Assembly: GCA_020631475.1 (NCBI GenBank)
Contig: JAHDHE010000008.1
Coordinates: forward strand, 1-41,466
Reading direction: 5' to 3'
Source of the DNA: Tenacibaculum sp.
Lineage (GTDB): Bacteria > Bacteroidota > Bacteroidia > Flavobacteriales > Flavobacteriaceae
Length of the DNA stretch: 41,466 bases
Shown: piece after piece, positions 1-8,227 of the stretch
Layout: each line of letters starts with the position of its first letter
Position numbering within the stretch: the stretch's first letter is position 1
The notes under the pieces: generated by a model
The model's database searches: none
What the model was told of the DNA's origin: nothing
The model's input: the letters and a program-made list of their open reading frames with translations, nothing else
Made by a program: the position numbers and the translations under genes

Positions 1-1415
1 AAGATAATACTGATGGTGGAGAAGATATTCGTATGCAATATCGTTATTTAGATATTCGTCGTAACCCTGTAAAAGACAGTTTAATCTTTCGTCATAAAGT
101 ATCGATGGAAGTTCGTAAATATTTATCTGACAAAGGGTTTATCGATGTTGAAACTCCATATTTAATCAAGTCTACACCTGAAGGAGCTCGTGATTTCTTA
201 GTGCCTTCACGTATGAATGCTGGTCAGTTTTACGCATTACCACAATCACCTCAAACATTTAAGCAATTGCTTATGGTTGGAGGAATGGATAAATATTTCC
301 AGATTGTTAAGTGTTTTAGAGACGAAGATTTACGTGCTGATCGTCAACCAGAATTCACACAGATAGACTGTGAAATGGCGTTTGTTGAGCAAGAAGATAT
401 CTTAGAGATTTTTGAGGGAATGACTCGCCATTTACTAAAAGAAATCAACGGAGTTGAAGTAGATAAATTCCCAAGAATGTTATTTGATGACGCTATGCGT
501 TTATACGGAAATGACAAGCCAGATATCCGTTTCGGAATGGAGTTTGGCGAGTTAAACGATGTTGCACAAAACAAAGAGTTCAAAGTATTTAACGATGCCG
601 AATTAGTAGTTGGTATCTCAGTTCCAGGAGGAGCAAAATACACAAGAAAAGAAATAGATAAGTTAATCGATTGGGTACGCCGTCCTCAAGTGGGAGCTTT
701 AGGAATGGTGTATGTAAAATGTAATGAAGATGGTACTTTTAAGTCATCTGTAGATAAATTTTACGATCAAGAAGATTTAGCTAAGTGGGCAGAAAAAACT
801 GGAGCTAAAGCTGGAGATTTAATCTGTATATTATCTGGAAATACTACAAAAGTACGTGCGCAATTATCTGCTTTACGTATGGAGATGGCTGAACGTTTAG
901 GTTTAAGAGACCCTAAAATATTTGCTCCATTATGGGTAATCGATTTCCCTTTATTAGAATTGGATGAAGAAACAGGTCATTATCATGCAATGCACCACCC
1001 GTTTACTTCTCCTAAACCAGGACAATTAGAATTATTAGATACTAACCCTGGAGATGTAAAAGCAAACGCATACGATTTAGTTTTAAATGGTAACGAAATT
1101 GGTGGAGGTTCTATTCGTATTCACGATAAAGAAACTCAGGCAATCATGTTCAAACATTTAGGATTTACTGAGGAAGAAGCTAAAGAACAATTTGGTTTCT
1201 TAATGGATGCTTTTGAATATGGTGCACCGCCTCATGGAGGTTTAGCATTTGGTTTAGATAGATTAGTTTCTATTTTAGGTGGTCAAGAAACAATCCGTGA
1301 TTTTATTGCATTCCCTAAAAACAATTCAGGTCGTGATGTTATGATTGATGCACCTGCAAGTTTAAATGATGCGCAATTAGAAGAATTAAGTATTAAATTA
1401 AATATAAAAGAGTAA
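1..1415 (+). CDS. aspS: Aspartate--tRNA ligase, 3' part (start lies before the window)
   Basis: Charges tRNA-Asp with aspartate in the cytoplasm. The reading frame is open from base 3 with no start codon in view, so the N-terminal anticodon-binding OB domain is cut off and the visible part is the catalytic domain. Class II synthetase motifs are visible: the end of motif 1 region (QYRYLDIRR), motif 2 ([18 protein letters not shown]), the GGGSIRIHD block, and motif 3 ([10 protein letters not shown]). The insertion domain characteristic of bacterial-type AspRS lies between motifs 2 and 3. The C-terminus is intact at a TAA. A repeat and a strong hairpin terminator follow. Nothing is unusual in the part that can be seen, and the identification is very secure. 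Confidence 0.97.
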   Translation, partial: DNTDGGEDIRMQYRYLDIRRNPVKDSLIFRHKVSMEVRKYLSDKGFIDVETPYLIKSTPEGARDFLVPSRMNAGQFYALPQSPQTFKQLLMVGGMDKYFQIVKCFRDEDLRADRQPEFTQIDCEMAFVEQEDILEIFEGMTRHLLKEINGVEVDKFPRMLFDDAMRLYGNDKPDIRFGMEFGELNDVAQNKEFKVFNDAELVVGISVPGGAKYTRKEIDKLIDWVRRPQVGALGMVYVKCNEDGTFKSSVDKFYDQEDLAKWAEKTGAKAGDLICILSGNTTKVRAQLSALRMEMAERLGLRDPKIFAPLWVIDFPLLELDEETGHYHAMHHPFTSPKPGQLELLDTNPGDVKANAYDLVLNGNEIGGGSIRIHDKETQAIMFKHLGFTEEEAKEQFGFLMDAFEYGAPPHGGLAFGLDRLVSILGGQETIRDFIAFPKNNSGRDVMIDAPASLNDAQLEELSIKLNIKE

Positions 1416-1417
1416 AA

Positions 1418-1491
1418 CGTCATTACGAGGAAAATTGACGAAGTAATCTGTTTATAAATTAAGAGATTGCTTCATTATCATTCGCAATGAC
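1418..1491. repeat. REP-like imperfect palindrome after aspS
   Basis: A 74-bp imperfect palindrome. The outer arms are CGTCATTACGA and TCGCAATGAC, and inner arms are GAAGTAATCT and AGATTGCTTC, so two pairs of arms nest around an AT-rich centre. It sits between a stop codon and a terminator. This form (GTCATTGCGA...GAAGCAATCT and its complement) resembles dispersed extragenic palindromes that I recall from Bacteroidota genomes. That family assignment is from memory, while the palindrome itself is visible in the sequence. Confidence 0.7.
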
Positions 1492-1500
1492 AGAAAACAC

Positions 1501-1537
1501 AAAAAATCCCGTTCTAATTTATAGAACGGGATTTTTT
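1501..1537 (+). terminator. Intrinsic terminator downstream of aspS
   Basis: Perfect 16-bp inverted repeat (arms 1501-1516 and 1522-1537, AAAAAATCCCGTTCTA and its complement) with a 5-nt loop. The right arm ends in a T-run. It would end aspS transcription just before the next gene at 1552. Confidence 0.9.
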
Positions 1538-1551
1538 GTTACTTTTAAATT

Positions 1552-2253
1552 ATGAAAAAACTAACCACACTATTCGTCTTAATATTCACTTTTCAAGTAT
1601 TTTCTCAAGAATTAACAGGTGAACAATTATTAGAAAAAGCAATTCAATATCACGATCCTAACGGAAATTGGGAAACCTTTAATGGTACTTTAAATGTAAC
1701 CATGAAAATGCCTAAAAATCCAAATAGAGATAGTGAAATTAAAATAAATCTTCCACAAGAATATTTTTATGTAAAAGCTTCGAGAGGAGAAAATACTACT
1801 GAATATACTGTTGTTAAAAACAATTGTACAATTAAATTTAACGGTAAAAAACCATCCGAAGATGAAAAAAAAGAACACAAACTAAGCTGCGAAAGAGCTA
1901 ATTTATACAAGAATTATTACACGTACTTATACGGACTTCCGATGAAATTAAAAGACAACGGAACTATTATTCACGATAAGGTTGAAAGTAAAATTTTTAA
2001 AAGTAAAGAGTATTTAGTTTTAAAAGCGACTTATACAAAAGAAGTGGGAAAAGACACGTGGTATTTTTACTTTAATCCGAAAACGTATGCTATGGAAGTA
2101 TATCAGTTTTTTAAAGAAAAACCAGATAGTGGCGAATATATTTTATTGACTGATATAGAAACTATAAACGGCATAAAAATGCCTAAAAACAGAGCTTGGT
2201 ATTACAATAAAGATGATGGTTATTTAGGAACAGATATTCTTAAGAAAAATTAA
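1552..2253 (+). CDS. Secreted outer-membrane-lipoprotein-sorting-like protein (DUF6503-like)
   Basis: A 233-aa protein with a clear signal peptide: MKK, a hydrophobic stretch (residues 4-16) and a likely cleavage after VFS at the QE start of the mature chain. The mature part reads like the DUF6503/LolA-like beta-rich fold found in many flavobacterial periplasmic proteins, with an early motif LLEKAIQYHDPNGNW, a middle rich in charged beta strands, and a late segment describing strands ending YYNKDDGYLGTDIL. It has no lipobox and no catalytic motif that I can see. The role is unknown, and the lipoprotein-chaperone-like fold is inferred from pattern only. It sits alone between the aspS terminator and the ClC gene, 44 bp ahead of the latter. 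Confidence 0.65.
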   Translation: MKKLTTLFVLIFTFQVFSQELTGEQLLEKAIQYHDPNGNWETFNGTLNVTMKMPKNPNRDSEIKINLPQEYFYVKASRGENTTEYTVVKNNCTIKFNGKKPSEDEKKEHKLSCERANLYKNYYTYLYGLPMKLKDNGTIIHDKVESKIFKSKEYLVLKATYTKEVGKDTWYFYFNPKTYAMEVYQFFKEKPDSGEYILLTDIETINGIKMPKNRAWYYNKDDGYLGTDILKKN

Positions 2254-2259
2254 AAAATA

Positions 2260-2286
2260 TGTCGGTTCGAGCACAGTTGAGAACTA
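2260..2286. repeat. Possible fragment of a dispersed repeat
   Basis: The sequence GTCGGTTCGAGCACAGTTGA followed by GAACTA between two genes resembles one arm of a repeat with the form GTCGGTTCGAGCGCAGTCGAGAAC that I recall from flavobacterial intergenic regions. Only one copy is in the window and internal pairing is limited to GTTC/GAAC, so this is weakly supported. Confidence 0.3.
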
Positions 2287-2297
2287 TTAAAATCTAA

Positions 2298-4073
2298 ATG
2301 CCAAAAACTAAAAACATATTTAAAAAAATATTAATTTGGAGATACAAAAATATCTCTGAGCGAAAATTCGTGTATGTTTTAAGTGTTTTGGTTGGTTTTT
2401 TAGCAGGTATTGGAACTTTAATTTTAAAAAATTTAACTTCTTTTTTTCAAACTATTTTAGAAGGTAAATTTATTAAAGATATTCATCATTCACTCTATTT
2501 TATTTTTCCGATTATAGGACTTGTTTTAGTGTATTACATTAAAAAACGATTCATAAAAAAAGAAATCGGTCATGGTATTTCTACTACACTTCATGCAATC
2601 TCAAAACGTAGTGGAATTATAGAAAGGTATAAAATTTATGTTTCTTTAATTACCGCTCCTATTACTGTAGGTTTTGGTGGTTCCGTTGGTTTACAAGGAC
2701 CTGCTGTTAGTACGGGTGCCGCTTTAGGATCAACGGTTTCGCAACTGTTTCATATGAACCGTAAAACTAGAATGTTGCTAATTGGATGTGCTACTGCAGG
2801 TGCAATGTCATCAATGTTTAAAGCGCCTGTTGCGGCTATTATTTTTGCGATAGAAATATTTAGTTTAGATTTAGCTTTTGCTTCTTTAGTCCCGTTATTA
2901 TTAGCTTCGGTTTCGGCAGTAATCACCTCTTATTTTTTCTTTGAAAATGATGCTTTATTAGGTTTTAAATTAGTAGATGTATTTCAAATAAAAGATATTT
3001 TTTATTATGTTCTTCTAGGTTTTTTTACCGGATTAGCATCTGTATATTTTTCTAAAATATATTTTAGTATTATCGATTTTTTTAAGCGTTTTAAAAAACC
3101 AATCCACAAGTTAATTTTTGGTGGAATAGCTATCGGATTAATACTTTTTTTAATTCCACCTTTATATGGTGAAGGTTACGGATTAATCAATAATTTACTT
3201 AACGGAAACGATTTAGCCGCCTTAAAAGAAATACCTTATAAGGTAGATTTTAAAAACGTTTGGATTGTAATAGCTTTCTTATTATTAATAACCTTGTTTA
3301 AAGCCATAGCAATGACTGCAACTTTTGCCGCTGGTGGAGTTGGTGGAATTTTCATTCCTACCTTAGTAATGGGAAGTGCTTTAGGAAATGTATCAGCAAA
3401 AATCATCAATCAATTAGGAGGTAGTGTATCAGAATCTAATTTTACTTTAATAGGAATGACTGGGCTAATGGCAGGCGTTTTACATGCTCCTTTAACCGCA
3501 ATTTTCTTAATAGCAGAAATTACAGGAGGGTATGACTTATTTGTTCCGTTAATGTTAGTCGCAGCAATTTCATTTGCCGTTACAAAATACTTTATATCAA
3601 ACTCTATTTATACTATAGAATTAGCTAAAAAAGGAGAGCTTATTACACATAATAAAGATAAAAACGTGTTAATGATGATGACAATAAATAAATTGATTGA
3701 AACAAATTTTAAAGCTGTACATCCTGAAATGTTTTTAGGAGAAATGCTTAAAAAAGCTGTTTCTAACTCTAACAGAAACATTTTTCCTGTAATAGAAAAA
3801 GACAAGCAATTTTTAGGAATTGTTTTATTAGATGATATTAGACCGATTATGTTTGATAATGAAATGTACAACAAAGTAACTGTTGAAACCTTTATGAGAA
3901 GTGCTCCTTCAATTATACAACACGATGATTCTGTTGAAAAAGTGATGTATAAGTTTAAGGATAGTGGTGCATGGAATTTACCTGTTATAAAAAACGGAAA
4001 ATACTTAGGATTTATCTCTAAATCTAAACTTTTATCAGCTTACCGAGCAAAATTGATTGAGGTTACTTCTTAG
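2298..4073 (+). CDS. ClC-family chloride channel/transporter with C-terminal CBS pair
   Basis: A 591-aa inner-membrane protein. The membrane domain covers about residues 20-450, and two CBS domains follow at about 465-590. ClC anion-path signatures are present: GHGIS (91-95), GSVGLQGPAV (128-137), the GGIFIP block (349-354) and a conserved Tyr in NSIYTIEL before the CBS linker. The residue at the external gating-glutamate position is Gln133 (codon CAA at 2694-2696). The internal proton-path glutamate position, aligned by eye with the APLAGILF-IIEE helix of the E. coli protein, is Ile187 next to Glu186. In known family members these two glutamates are needed for H+/Cl- exchange, so this protein is more likely a passive anion channel. 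That is an inference. It converges with the TPR gene with only 9 bp between stops. Confidence 0.93.
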   Translation: MPKTKNIFKKILIWRYKNISERKFVYVLSVLVGFLAGIGTLILKNLTSFFQTILEGKFIKDIHHSLYFIFPIIGLVLVYYIKKRFIKKEIGHGISTTLHAISKRSGIIERYKIYVSLITAPITVGFGGSVGLQGPAVSTGAALGSTVSQLFHMNRKTRMLLIGCATAGAMSSMFKAPVAAIIFAIEIFSLDLAFASLVPLLLASVSAVITSYFFFENDALLGFKLVDVFQIKDIFYYVLLGFFTGLASVYFSKIYFSIIDFFKRFKKPIHKLIFGGIAIGLILFLIPPLYGEGYGLINNLLNGNDLAALKEIPYKVDFKNVWIVIAFLLLITLFKAIAMTATFAAGGVGGIFIPTLVMGSALGNVSAKIINQLGGSVSESNFTLIGMTGLMAGVLHAPLTAIFLIAEITGGYDLFVPLMLVAAISFAVTKYFISNSIYTIELAKKGELITHNKDKNVLMMMTINKLIETNFKAVHPEMFLGEMLKKAVSNSNRNIFPVIEKDKQFLGIVLLDDIRPIMFDNEMYNKVTVETFMRSAPSIIQHDDSVEKVMYKFKDSGAWNLPVIKNGKYLGFISKSKLLSAYRAKLIEVTS

Positions 4074-4082
4074 CTAAAAATT

Positions 4083-4883
4083 TTACCATTTTACTTGATA
4101 AGGATAAGATTCGTAAATAGCATTATCTTCTGTTATTGTATAGCCTTTTTCTGAATCTATTTTATATTTTTTATATGTTTCTTCGTATTCTTTATATCTA
4201 CCTAATTTATATAAACAATTGGCTTTATAAAAATTAACGTCCGAAAATTCTTTGTACTGACTTAATGCTTTATCAAACTGTATTATCGCTTCTTTAAATT
4301 TACCTTGTTCGAATTTACTTATTCCGTAATAAAACAAATCTAAAAAATGTGCTTCTTTCCATTTATTTTCTTGATTTTTAATATCAATAGATAATATGTT
4401 TTCTGCTTTTTTAAATTCGTTGAGCTGCAAATAACTTAATGCTATATAAAATTGATAACTATGATCCATTACATAAGCATTACCATATAACTCTATACAT
4501 TTCTCAAAATCTTTAATAGCTTCTTTGTATGTTTTAGCAAAAATACACTTAATAAAAGCTCTATAATCCAACCATTTTTCTGAGTTATATAAAACAGCTT
4601 TATCTATAAATTTCATACCTACTTCATACTTTCTTGCTTTAAAATATGGCATTGCTTTTTGTTGCCATAAATAAGCTACGGTACTATCAATTTTTAAACC
4701 CTCATTTAAACAATTTTGCCATTTATCTAAATCAAATCTATAATTATATTTTGCAGCACAATTTGTAACATACTTTGTAATTATCTCTTGATGTTTCTTT
4801 TTATTTACAGTAACTTTTATACTTTTTTTATTTTTACATTGATAAAATATGATAAGCACTAATAATATAAATATCTTTTTCAT
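4083..4883 (-). CDS. TPR-repeat lipoprotein
   Basis: A 266-aa protein beginning MKKIFILLVLIIFYQC, a lipoprotein-type signal with Cys16 as the likely lipidated residue (a loose lipobox, as is common in Bacteroidota). The rest is helical with repeated tetratricopeptide-like patterns, for example AYLWQQKAMPYFKARKYEVG, YKEAIKDFEKCIELYGNAY, and FEQGKFKEAIIQFDKALSQY. TPR proteins mediate protein-protein contacts, and the partner cannot be told here. It reads divergently from nothing on the left (convergent with ClC) and lies 40 bp downstream of the glycerophosphodiesterase gene on the same strand, so the two may be co-transcribed. The fold is well supported and the function unknown. Confidence 0.8.
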   Translation of the reverse strand: MKKIFILLVLIIFYQCKNKKSIKVTVNKKKHQEIITKYVTNCAAKYNYRFDLDKWQNCLNEGLKIDSTVAYLWQQKAMPYFKARKYEVGMKFIDKAVLYNSEKWLDYRAFIKCIFAKTYKEAIKDFEKCIELYGNAYVMDHSYQFYIALSYLQLNEFKKAENILSIDIKNQENKWKEAHFLDLFYYGISKFEQGKFKEAIIQFDKALSQYKEFSDVNFYKANCLYKLGRYKEYEETYKKYKIDSEKGYTITEDNAIYESYPYQVKW

Positions 4884-4923
4884 TTTTTGAGATATACCTA
4901 AATATTAAAATTTTAGATTAACA

Positions 4924-5910
4924 TTATTTGTTCGCTAAAAATTGTACCATTTTATCAGGAAAATCGGTAAAACCGCCATCAATATTAGCTTCAAAAAATA
5001 GCACTTGAATCATTTCATCAAATGAAGAAAACTCAGCTAATTTATCAGCTCTAAAAGTATATGGATGCACTTTTAATCCAAGTTTATGAGCATCTGTAAC
5101 CAATGAAGTAAATTGCCATTTACCGTTAACTTTTTTGTCTAATATTTGCGTATACCATGGCCCTAATCCGTCTGCATAAGTAGCAAAATGTTTTAATTGT
5201 TTGGTTTCTTCGTCAGACTCTATTAACTGCACTAAAAACAAGTCAGATTTTAATTCTTTTCGAACTCTCTCTAATTCTTTAGCATCAAAACATTGAAAAA
5301 TACAGTTGTCTTTCTTGGTTTTATAACCATATTCAGAAAGGATTTTTAAAGTGATTTTAGCAATATCTTTTCCGTTTTTATGATGGAATGCCGGATTTTT
5401 AATCTCTGGGTAAATTCCAATATCATTTCTTGTACTATAGTTTAAACCTTGAATTAATTCTATTTCTTGTGCTAAAGAATGCAGCTTAAAATTCCCTTTA
5501 TTCTTTGGAAATCGATTTGGATAAAACTGTTTACCTGTTTTCGGATCAAAACGTTCGGTAACTTGTAACTGTTGCAATTCATCAAACGTGAAATCAATTA
5601 CATAATATCGATTGTCTTCTCTTTTTTTATCAGGATATACGGTAGCTACATTAGTAACATCATCTAAATAAATATCGTGAATTACAATAGGCACATCGTC
5701 CTTACTTAGTACTAAATCTTGCTCTATATAATCAGGGTTCATAGCATATGCCATTGCTTTTGCTTCCATGGTATGCTCTGGTAAATATGCAGATGCTCCT
5801 CTATGCGCAATTACTGTTTTTTTCATTGATGATTGATTTTTAATTGATTCTTTACAGCTTAAAAAAATCAATAAAACAAGAATAAATAATTTTTGTTTTG
5901 CAAAAAACAT
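4924..5910 (-). CDS. glpQ: Glycerophosphodiester phosphodiesterase (GlpQ-type lipoprotein)
   Basis: Hydrolyses glycerophosphodiesters to glycerol-3-phosphate and an alcohol, probably in the periplasm or at the outer membrane. The N-terminus (residues 1-19, hydrophobic then FLSC) is a lipoprotein signal with Cys19. The GDPD catalytic signature is intact: HRGASAYLPEHT (His36, Arg37, Glu45), the metal-binding pair in DYIEQDLVLSKD (Glu63, Asp65), and the second histidine in PIVIHD (His78). The length (328 aa) and the long insertion with GNFKLHSLAQEIELIQGL fit the periplasmic GlpQ subgroup rather than the short cytosolic UgpQ. Later motifs PEIKNP and GLKVHPYTFRAD are also typical. Likely first gene of a two-gene unit with the TPR lipoprotein. 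Confidence 0.93.
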   Translation of the reverse strand: MFFAKQKLFILVLLIFLSCKESIKNQSSMKKTVIAHRGASAYLPEHTMEAKAMAYAMNPDYIEQDLVLSKDDVPIVIHDIYLDDVTNVATVYPDKKREDNRYYVIDFTFDELQQLQVTERFDPKTGKQFYPNRFPKNKGNFKLHSLAQEIELIQGLNYSTRNDIGIYPEIKNPAFHHKNGKDIAKITLKILSEYGYKTKKDNCIFQCFDAKELERVRKELKSDLFLVQLIESDEETKQLKHFATYADGLGPWYTQILDKKVNGKWQFTSLVTDAHKLGLKVHPYTFRADKLAEFSSFDEMIQVLFFEANIDGGFTDFPDKMVQFLANK

Positions 5911-5940
5911 GTTGGTTTATTTAAATTCTTAAAAATAAAA

Positions 5941-5971
5941 AAAAGTCAAGAGAAAAAATCTCTTGACTTTT
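5941..5971 (-). terminator. Intrinsic terminator of the M43 metalloprotease gene
   Basis: Perfect 13-bp inverted repeat AAAAGTCAAGAGA / TCTCTTGACTTTT with a 5-nt loop. On the minus strand it is followed by a long T-run (A-run at 5930-5940 on plus), so it terminates transcription arriving from 6013. Confidence 0.85.
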
Positions 5972-6012
5972 AATTTATTCTGATAATTATTTTTATCGAA
6001 TATATTTATTTT

Positions 6013-7050
6013 CTAGTTTAACATAGAAGCTCTAGCTCCACCGTTAGCGAAAAGAGCTCTCATTCTGTTACGTTGACCATCAGTAAACATGTACATACAA
6101 GCATCATAAGTATAATCCATGTAGTTCATAGTCATATCTGGTGTTTTACAATCAACATTAGGGTAAGTAGGACATCCTCCGTTAGAAGCTCCAGAAACAG
6201 GAGTATCTGCTACGAAATCGTCTTGACGACATCTACCGTCTCCCCAAATGTGACGTAAGTTTAAGTAGTGACCAACTTCGTGAGTTGCAGTTCTACCTAA
6301 TCCATAGTTTCCTCCAGTATTACCAAAGAAGTCTCCTCCTAATACAATACCATCAGTAGCTGGGCTACCTCCAGGGAATTGAGCGTATCCTAAAATACCA
6401 CCACCTATTTCACAAACCCAAATGTTCATGTGAGTTGATGGAGTAATTGGAGGGTAAGCTGTTTTAATTGCATCGTTAGTTCCCCAAGAAGATCTTGAAT
6501 CGTTATGTCTGAAAACACCCGCTAAAGAAAAACTAAATCCTGCATCAGTTGCATCATTAGCGAAAGTAGTACCTGAAGGTAACTGATCTGTGTTGATATC
6601 TCTAAAGTCAGAATTTAATGTTGCCATTTGAGAATTCACCTGAGCGTCAGAAATAGTATTTGCATTTGGATATACAATGTGTATGTATACTGGAATATTG
6701 ATGATTCCTAATCCATCTTCGATTGGAGCTACATCTACGTCTCCACCGTTAGATCCACCACCACTTCCACCACCACCTGGCTTACCTTTAGCGGCAATGT
6801 TTTTTCTTGTAGCATACTCAACATCATACATTTTTTTGTACAATCCTGGATTTTCTTTTAATTGACGGTTTAAAACCTTCATTGATTGACATTGTTCGTT
6901 ACCTCCTCTTGACTCTTGTGAATCAGTCTCTACATAAAAATCGCTCATGTCGATTGCTTGTTGAGTTGGTAAAACTTCTTCTTTAGAGTTCTCTTGACAT
7001 CCAACCAAAACTCCAGCAGCAACTGCTAATGTTAAAAAAATTCTTTTCAT
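6013..7050 (-). CDS. M43-family (cytophagalysin/pappalysin-type) zinc metalloprotease lipoprotein
   Basis: A secreted endopeptidase of 345 aa. The N-terminus MKRIFLTLAVAAGVLVGC is a lipoprotein signal with Cys18. A variable pro-region follows, then a Gly/Ser-rich linker (residues 91-103), and the catalytic domain starts near residue 115. The zinc site HEVGHYLNLRH (257-267) is complete, and the metzincin Met-turn is in NYMDYTYDAC (309-318, Met311) followed by FTDGQRNRM, which is the M43 pattern. Four cysteines after the zinc site suggest the conserved disulfides. There is no C-terminal type IX sorting domain, unlike many flavobacterial relatives, so it is probably held on the membrane by its lipid. 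It has its own terminator and a long AT-rich upstream region. Confidence 0.92.
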   Translation of the reverse strand: MKRIFLTLAVAAGVLVGCQENSKEEVLPTQQAIDMSDFYVETDSQESRGGNEQCQSMKVLNRQLKENPGLYKKMYDVEYATRKNIAAKGKPGGGGSGGGSNGGDVDVAPIEDGLGIINIPVYIHIVYPNANTISDAQVNSQMATLNSDFRDINTDQLPSGTTFANDATDAGFSFSLAGVFRHNDSRSSWGTNDAIKTAYPPITPSTHMNIWVCEIGGGILGYAQFPGGSPATDGIVLGGDFFGNTGGNYGLGRTATHEVGHYLNLRHIWGDGRCRQDDFVADTPVSGASNGGCPTYPNVDCKTPDMTMNYMDYTYDACMYMFTDGQRNRMRALFANGGARASMLN

Positions 7051-7456
7051 GTTGTGAAAAATTGAAAAATTAGTTAATTAATAATCGCCTTTTTGGCAAT
7101 AAACTTTGCTAAAAACCTGTAATTAACATTTTCATAAATGAAGTAGTTAAAAATTTGTCGTTTTAATAACAAATTGAAGGGTTATTTAACGATATGCAAT
7201 ATATACATATTTTTTAATCCTAAAAAAAAAGTTAAAAAAAAGTTAAACTCCAGTAAAATCAACTTGCGAGCAGACATTAGAATAATAATTTATTATTTAA
7301 ACATTTGAATAAAAAATTAACAAAACGTCAATTTTAAACAAACAACATTAAAAAACACATAAATTAAACAAACAAAAAATAGCATTTTCATAATTAAAGA
7401 AATCTGTTTTAACTTCTATTCAAAAAAATTATCTTTATCAAAAATTAAAATTAATT
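7051..7456. other. AT-rich divergent intergenic region (406 bp)
   Basis: Lies between the divergent metalloprotease and BI-1 genes. I see no gene. It holds A/T tracts, a small hairpin GCCTTTTTGGC close to the metalloprotease start, two copies of TTAAACAAACAA (7334-7345 and 7364-7375, 30 bp apart), and a repeated AAAAAAGTTAAA-type motif near 7220-7245. Both promoters must lie here, but no exact TAnnTTTG box stands out. TATCTTTA just before 7440 is the nearest match for the rightward gene. Confidence 0.5.
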
Positions 7457-8158
7457 ATGGAAAACTCATTTAACACCAAAGTACTTGCCGTACAAGCATC
7501 AGAAACCGACAGAATCGCTTTTTATAAAAAAACATATGCTCACGTAGCGGGTGGCGTATTTCTTTTTATTTTATTCGAATACCTATTATTACAAAACGCA
7601 GCAATTGTTGAGTTTGCTTTATCGATGACCCAAGGTTATAAATGGTTATTACTTTTAGGTGGATTTATGTTAATTACCAATTACGCAGAAAGCACCGCCT
7701 TAAAAACCACAGACAAAAACTTACAATACTTAGCTTATTCGGGATATATTTTTGCAGAAGCATTTATTTTTATTCCTTTAATATATATAGCAATTAGTTA
7801 TACCAATAATTTTGAAATAATTCAACAAGCAGGAATTGTTACTTTAGGATTATTTGTTGGAATATCATCGATTGTATTTATAACTAAAAAAGATTTTTCT
7901 TTTATTAAAGCTGGTTTATCTGTTGGATTCTTTATTGCAATTGCTTTAATTATTGCTGGAACTTTATTTGGTTTTAATTTAGGTTTATGGTTTTCAGTTG
8001 GAATGTGTGTTTTAGCTGCTGGATCTATTTTATACCAAACATCTAATCTTGTAAATAAATTTTCAACAGACGATTACATTCCTGCTGCTTTAGGTTTATT
8101 TGCTTCATTAATGTTATTGTTTTGGTATGTATTACAAATTTTTATGTCGAGAGATTAA
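7457..8158 (+). CDS. Bax inhibitor-1/YccA family membrane protein
   Basis: A 233-aa inner-membrane protein with about seven hydrophobic helices. The N-terminal cytosolic piece ends with RIAFYKKTYAHVAGGVFLFILFEYLL, matching the conserved start of the BI-1 family (FYKKTYxHVAGG). The last helices (GLYLS-type region LGLFASLMLLFWYVLQIFMSRD) also fit. Bacterial relatives are pH-sensitive calcium-leak proteins or associate with FtsH (YccA), and neither role can be decided here. Single-gene unit: its neighbour sufS is convergent with a 69-bp gap and no clear terminator hairpin. Confidence 0.9.
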   Translation: MENSFNTKVLAVQASETDRIAFYKKTYAHVAGGVFLFILFEYLLLQNAAIVEFALSMTQGYKWLLLLGGFMLITNYAESTALKTTDKNLQYLAYSGYIFAEAFIFIPLIYIAISYTNNFEIIQQAGIVTLGLFVGISSIVFITKKDFSFIKAGLSVGFFIAIALIIAGTLFGFNLGLWFSVGMCVLAAGSILYQTSNLVNKFSTDDYIPAALGLFASLMLLFWYVLQIFMSRD

Positions 8159-8227
8159 AACATAAATAGTATTAGAAAGAAAATCCTCTTATTAAAAAAA
8201 ATCAAGATATTAACTGTAGCCATGCGA

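Noticed and set aside
344-643. 99-aa minus-strand frame inside aspS
   Set aside because: Antisense shadow of a highly conserved gene, with no promoter or family resemblance.
6677-6865. Proline-rich peptide on the plus strand
   Set aside because: It is the antisense of the Gly-rich linker of the M43 protease and has no independent support.
7051-7456. Riboswitch or structured leader before the BI-1 gene
   Set aside because: The region is AT-rich with only short hairpins and simple repeats; no known riboswitch core could be recognised.
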